Assembly: GCF_014252955.1 (NCBI RefSeq)
Contig: NZ_JACMIA010000001.1
Location: 3,804,258 to 3,868,257 of the forward strand
Source of the DNA: Stappia sp. 28M-7
GTDB taxonomy: Bacteria > Pseudomonadota > Alphaproteobacteria > Rhizobiales > Stappiaceae
Direction of reading: 5' to 3'
DNA length: 64,000 nt
Below are positions 60,649-64,000 of the stretch, piece after piece (the first letter of the stretch is position 1; each line of letters opens with the position of its first letter). Made by a program: the position numbers and the translations under genes. The notes below the pieces were generated by a model. That model was not told the origin of the DNA, searched no databases, and worked only from the letters and a program-made list of their open reading frames with translations.

Positions 60649-61641
60649 TTACGGGCGCGGGATGCCCAGGCTCTCCGGGCTGACCTTGGCGGCGCCCGTG
60701 TCCTGCAGCGCCCAGGCCGTGACCTGCTGCCACTTGGCAAGGAAGGTCTCGGCCTCCTCGCCGGAGATGTTCATCATGACGTTGCCGCGATTGGCCATCA
60801 GCGTCTTGAACTCGTCGCTGCCGGCCGCCGTTGCGAAGGCGTCGACCAGCTTGGCCTTGACGTCGTCCGGCGTGTCCTTGCGCACGAAGACGCCGTAGAA
60901 CGGGCCCCAAGGCAGGTAGGCGGACATGCCGGGGATCGTGTCGGTGACCGCCGGAACGCCCGGCAGCGTGTCGACCGGCTCGGCATTGACGACCGCCAGC
61001 GCGCGCATCGTGCCGGCCTTGATCTGCTCGGCCGCCGCCGACAGGCCCGACGGCATGAAGTCGACCTCGCCGCCCAGCATCGCGGTCAGGCCGGGGCCCT
61101 CGCCGTCGAAGGGAATGGCGGTGACGTCGAAGGGCGCGGAGTTGGAAAGCAGCGCGCTGACCGTCGAGGGCAGGCCGCCGGGGCCGGTGGAGCCCATCTT
61201 GACCTGGCCCGGATTGGCCTTGATGTCGTCCAGCAGCTCAGCCAGCGTCTGGTACTTGGAGGCCTGCGGCACGACGATCACGGCAACGCCGCGACCCAGA
61301 ATGTTGACCGGGTAGAAGTTCGAGTAGTCGAGCTTGCTGACGCCCATGATCGGGTGCAGCTGCGGGTTCTCGGCGCCATAAAGGAACGTGTAGCCGTCGG
61401 CAGGCGCGGCGTTCACATAGGCGGTGGAGATGGCGCCGGCGCCGCCGGACTTGTTCAGCACCACGATGGGCTTGCCGAGTGCGGCCTCCGCGGCCGGGTT
61501 GACCGCACGGGCGACGACGTCGGTGGCGCCGCCCGCGCCCCACATCACCACGCCCAGCATCTCGCGCTCGGGGAAGTCGGCGCTAGCAACGCCGGCGGAC
61601 AGGGCAAGAGCAGCGACTGCTCCGGCAAGACTGCGGATCAT
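60649..61641 (-). CDS. Tripartite tricarboxylate transporter substrate-binding protein, TctC type
   Basis: A Bug/TctC-family periplasmic protein of about 330 residues. The signal peptide ends in GVASA; ERLGV-type opening (EREMLGVVMWGAGGATDVVAR) and GSTGPGGLPSTVSALL near residue 150 are typical. Bug proteins bind carboxylates through water-mediated contacts. ATGs at 61644 and 61641 are both possible; GGAGG spacing favours 61641. It is the first gene of the TTT/Gfo-Idh/QuiC operon. A partial LysR-type box lies about 60 bp upstream. Confidence 0.92.
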   Translation of the reverse strand: MIRSLAGAVAALALSAGVASADFPEREMLGVVMWGAGGATDVVARAVNPAAEAALGKPIVVLNKSGGAGAISTAYVNAAPADGYTFLYGAENPQLHPIMGVSKLDYSNFYPVNILGRGVAVIVVPQASKYQTLAELLDDIKANPGQVKMGSTGPGGLPSTVSALLSNSAPFDVTAIPFDGEGPGLTAMLGGEVDFMPSGLSAAAEQIKAGTMRALAVVNAEPVDTLPGVPAVTDTIPGMSAYLPWGPFYGVFVRKDTPDDVKAKLVDAFATAAGSDEFKTLMANRGNVMMNISGEEAETFLAKWQQVTAWALQDTGAAKVSPESLGIPRP

Positions 61642-61644
61642 CAT

Positions 61645-61778
61645 TTCCTCCCAGGATCGTTGTTGCGGTCCGCCCGGTCCTCCCAGACCGTGAGATGGCA
61701 GCCGCTATTGCATGTCAAAAATCGCATGCCGAAAAACTTAACGCAAATACCAATAATGCAGAGATCAATAACCTGTGG
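61645..61778 (-). promoter_or_regulatory. Promoter region of the TTT operon with a partial LysR box and a dyad
   Basis: On the minus strand GCAATAGC (61711-61704) is preceded by N6 and TTTT rather than ATAG, so T-N11-A holds but only part of the A/B/C motif is present. The perfect dyad TAACC-TGT-GGTTA (61769-61781) includes the stop codon of the LysR gene upstream. Confidence 0.4.
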
Positions 61779-62705
61779 TTATGTCGCCGTGCGCCGGGTC
61801 GCCGCGTCCATTTCGCCCCGCAGCAGCTCGATGAAAGCCTCGGCGAAGCCGGAGATCTCCAGGTCCGAACGCCGGGCCACATAGGTTCGGAACGGCGTTG
61901 GCTCACAGATCGGGATCAGACGGATGTCCGGCTCGACGCGCGGCAGATCGGCGACCGTGAAATTGTCGAGAACGGCAACGCCGAGGTTCTGCCGGACCAG
62001 CCCCAGGACCATCGTGCCGAAGCGGGCGCGGATCTCGATATGGAAGTCGAGACCCTGGCGGGCGAAGATCTCGGCGAGGATCGCGCCGTAAGGGTCCGCC
62101 GGGTCGATGCCGATCAGCGGAAAGGCGGCGATCTCCGCCGCGCCGACGCTGCTGCGTGCGGCAAGCGGGTGGTCGCGATGGGCGACACAGAACAGGTGCC
62201 CCTGCGCCAGCGGCTCGAAGACGATCGAGGAATGCTCGAAGCGGTGGCTCATGCACACGAACTGGCCCTTGCCGAGCAGCAGGAAGTCGATGGCCTCCTC
62301 GATCTTCAGGATCTCGATGTTCATGCGGATGTCGGGATAGCGGGCCTTCAGCCCGGCCGCCGCCAGCGGCACCATCACATTGGCGATGCTGGGCACGGAG
62401 GCGAGCGAGATCTCGACATCGTGGCCGCGTTCCAGCTGGCCGATGGAGACCTGCAGGTGGACGAGCTTCTTGTGGACCTCCTGCAGCTGCAGGAACACCT
62501 GCTGCGATTCCGGCGTCGGCACGTAGCGGCCGCCGCTGCGGGTGAAAAGCTTGATGCCGAGCGAAGCTTCCAGATGCTTCATCGTCCGGCTGATGCCGGG
62601 CTGGGCGACGTTGAGAATGCGCGCGGCACCGGCAATCGAGCCCGCTACCATGACGGCGCGTAGCACTTCGATCTGGCGGAGCGTCAGCGGGGTCTCGTTG
62701 GCCAT
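61779..62705 (-). CDS. LysR-family transcriptional regulator
   Basis: A 308-residue LysR protein: winged helix at about 8-65 (GSIAGAARILNVAQPGISRTMKHLEASL), effector domain at about 95-295. It lies 138 bp upstream of tctC on the same strand, so it may regulate the TTT operon and be transcribed in part with it. The N-terminus begins at a well-placed ATG at 62705. Confidence 0.88.
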   Translation of the reverse strand: MANETPLTLRQIEVLRAVMVAGSIAGAARILNVAQPGISRTMKHLEASLGIKLFTRSGGRYVPTPESQQVFLQLQEVHKKLVHLQVSIGQLERGHDVEISLASVPSIANVMVPLAAAGLKARYPDIRMNIEILKIEEAIDFLLLGKGQFVCMSHRFEHSSIVFEPLAQGHLFCVAHRDHPLAARSSVGAAEIAAFPLIGIDPADPYGAILAEIFARQGLDFHIEIRARFGTMVLGLVRQNLGVAVLDNFTVADLPRVEPDIRLIPICEPTPFRTYVARRSDLEISGFAEAFIELLRGEMDAATRRTAT

Positions 62706-62765
62706 GCGCGGGCAAGGCTACAGCCGCGCCCGCCGCTTGGAAAGCGGCAGCTCGCCAAAGGCCCC

Positions 62766-63545
62766 TCAGGCGAGGGAAAGGCCGTAGAGCGCCTTCACCG
62801 CCGCAGCATCGTCGCCGATGCCGAAGGCCTCGCGGCCGACGGCCGCCCGGTCGTAGTCGATGATGGCTTCGTGCTGGGTGTGCGGCCAGTCCGTGCCCCA
62901 GACCACATGGTCCGGCGGCAGCAGGTCAAGCAGCGCGCGGGCATGCGGGGCGACATCGACCGGCGAGCGGTAGGGAGCGGAGAATTTCACGAAAAGCCGA
63001 GAAACGTCGCCGGCCTGCGCCAGCGCGCAAAGCCAGGGATCGCGGGCCGGATCCGCCTCGTCCGGCAGGCCGAAATGATCGACCACGACCGTGACGCCGC
63101 GCGACAGCAGCGGGCCGACGATGGTCGGCAGGCGCGGCCCCTCCAGCTGGATCTCCACATGCAGGCCGCGCTCGCGCAGGTGCTGAAGCAGCCCGGCGAC
63201 GGCTGGGCTCTCAAGGTCGGGGAGCGGCGCCCCGCGCACCAGGTTCCAGCGGATGCCGCGAATGCCGGCGGCGACCAGTGTATCGAGCGCGGCCGCCTCG
63301 ACATCGTCCGGCACGACCGCGACGCCGGCAAAGCGCTGCGGATCGAGCCGCGACAGGGCATCCAGCAGCTGGGAATTGTCGAAGCCGAGAAAACTGACCT
63401 GGACGATGACGCCGCCGGACAGGCCGTGCCGCGCCATCCCGGCCTGCCAACCGGCCAACGGCGCCGGCACCGCCGGCACGTAGCGCGCACCGCGCGTCGC
63501 CGTCACTTCCTCATAGACATGAACGTGGCAATCGAACCGGATCAT
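62766..63545 (-). CDS. Amidohydrolase family protein, COG3618 (lactonase-like)
   Basis: A 259-residue TIM-barrel hydrolase. The metal motif FDCHVHV gives H7 and H9, VVVDHFG lies near residue 165, and the catalytic aspartate is D219 (VWGTDWPH). Relatives include 2-pyrone-4,6-dicarboxylate lactonase, 4-sulfomuconolactonase and D-galactarolactone isomerase, so it probably opens a lactone of a sugar or aromatic acid. The ATG at 63545 has GGGAG 6 nt upstream; the frame opens farther upstream to 63737. It is divergent from a GntR gene. No close co-transcribed partner is seen; LysR follows 60 bp downstream. Confidence 0.85.
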   Translation of the reverse strand: MIRFDCHVHVYEEVTATRGARYVPAVPAPLAGWQAGMARHGLSGGVIVQVSFLGFDNSQLLDALSRLDPQRFAGVAVVPDDVEAAALDTLVAAGIRGIRWNLVRGAPLPDLESPAVAGLLQHLRERGLHVEIQLEGPRLPTIVGPLLSRGVTVVVDHFGLPDEADPARDPWLCALAQAGDVSRLFVKFSAPYRSPVDVAPHARALLDLLPPDHVVWGTDWPHTQHEAIIDYDRAAVGREAFGIGDDAAAVKALYGLSLA

Positions 63546-63565
63546 CCGCAACTCCCGAGAAGAAT

Positions 63566-63598
63566 TCATATATATGACTAGTTGACTGAATGGGTCAA
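63566..63598. promoter_or_regulatory. Divergent promoter/operator between COG3618 hydrolase and GntR genes
   Basis: Contains a perfect 12-bp palindrome TCATATATATGA (63566-63577) and the dyad TTGAC-N7-GTCAA (63582-63598). These lie 21-53 bp before the hydrolase start and 35 bp before the GntR start. They are the probable operator of the divergent GntR regulator. Confidence 0.55.
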
Positions 63599-63632
63599 CA
63601 TCCGCTAAGGAAGATGCGCAGGAGGAGACGGA

Positions 63633-64000
63633 ATGGCCCACAGGATACCCAGCGCGGACGAGCGGCTGCCGGCCTATGCGAGGCTGCGCGACGCCCTTGC
63701 CTCCCGCATTGCCAGCGGCGAATGGGGTCCGAACCACCCGATCCCTTCCGAGGCGCGTCTGGCGCGCGAGTACGGCATCTCCATCGGCACGGTCCGCAAG
63801 GCGGTCGACGGGCTGGTGGCGGAAGGCCTGCTGGAACGGCGCCAGGGCTCGGGCACCTATCTGCGCCGCCCGTCCTTCGACGCGACGCTCTTCCGCTTCT
63901 TCCAGGTGCGTGGCCCCGACGGCGCCCCCTCCTCCATCCCGACCAGCGAGCTGATCCTGCGCGCCCGCACCAAGGCGCCGAAGGAAGCCGAGACGGCACT
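63633..64000 (+). CDS. GntR-family (HutC-type) regulator, truncated by the window end
   Basis: The first 122 residues are visible. They hold a complete winged helix (about 12-80: LRDALASRIASGEWGPNHPIP, then LAREYGISIGTVRKAVDGL and ERRQGSGTYLRR) and the beginning of a UTRA-type effector domain, hence HutC subfamily rather than FCD. The ATG at 63633 follows GGAGGAG. It is divergent from the COG3618 hydrolase gene and probably controls it. Confidence 0.85.
   Translation, partial: MAHRIPSADERLPAYARLRDALASRIASGEWGPNHPIPSEARLAREYGISIGTVRKAVDGLVAEGLLERRQGSGTYLRRPSFDATLFRFFQVRGPDGAPSSIPTSELILRARTKAPKEAETA

Noticed and set aside
1-64000. CRISPR arrays, tRNA or rRNA genes, insertion sequences, prophage genes
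   Set aside because: No regularly spaced repeats, T-arm-like GTTCGAATC motifs, rRNA core sequences, transposase or integrase motifs were seen on reading both strands by eye. A tRNAscan or BLAST search was not possible.

Overview
The window is a gene-dense, GC-rich chromosomal segment. It carries about 45 protein genes, and no tRNA, rRNA, CRISPR array, insertion sequence or prophage gene was found. The content points to an alphaproteobacterium with a catabolic lifestyle, probably in Hyphomicrobiales/Stappiaceae or Rhodobacterales: TRAP, TAXI-TRAP, tripartite tricarboxylate (TTT) and ABC importers, a uronate operon, an AtuA-family protein and many LysR/GntR regulators. The lineage is inferred from gene content and codon use only.

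Layout. (1) 1-61: first 20 codons of a probable 3-hydroxyanthranilate dioxygenase. (2) 310-9922: RpiR regulator and RidA, divergent from a dipeptide-type ABC importer (binding protein, two permeases, two ATPases), an M81 peptidase and a DSD1/D-threonine-aldolase-family PLP enzyme. (3) 9948-21323: GntR regulator divergent from an uninterrupted uronate operon: uxaC, TRAP dctPQM, kdgF, kduI, kduD, uxuB, uxuA, uxaA. (4) 21491-24695: cold-shock gene, a LysR gene and an arsR-arsC-arsH operon whose arsR has an in-frame amber codon. (5) 24819-31966: Na/Pi cotransporter-type protein, divergent from an inositol-monophosphatase-family enzyme and an AfuABC-like ABC importer. (6) 32215-48962: interleaved catabolic operons: acyl-CoA dehydrogenase/MmgE-PrpD/MaoC; alcohol dehydrogenase and LysR, divergent from cyclase, HAAT ABC importer, aldehyde dehydrogenase and SDR; CitE-type lyase, divergent from a class III CoA-transferase and methyltransferases. 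(7) 49894-55496: LysR divergent from a TAXI-TRAP importer, AtuA and its small partner. (8) 55504-61641: TTT importer, Gfo/Idh/MocA oxidoreductase and a QuiC-like dehydratase. (9) 61779-64000: LysR, a COG3618 amidohydrolase and a truncated GntR gene.

The window holds six complete solute importers of five architectures, each next to enzymes that could use its substrate. Region 3 would convert glucuronate, galacturonate and unsaturated uronates to 2-keto-3-deoxygluconate; the genes for the last steps (kdgK, kdgA) and any lyase are not here. Region 6 contains the parts list of a C5-dicarboxylate (itaconate, mesaconate or methylsuccinate type) CoA pathway.

The most interesting signal is an identical 18-bp element, ATAG-N6-GCAATAGC, in the same orientation in front of three separate operons of region 6 (32085, 37867, 47043). 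It fits a LysR T-N11-A box. One copy lies in the divergent region served by the LysR gene at 35606-36544, so the three operons probably form one regulon. A weaker copy precedes the TTT operon at 61704.
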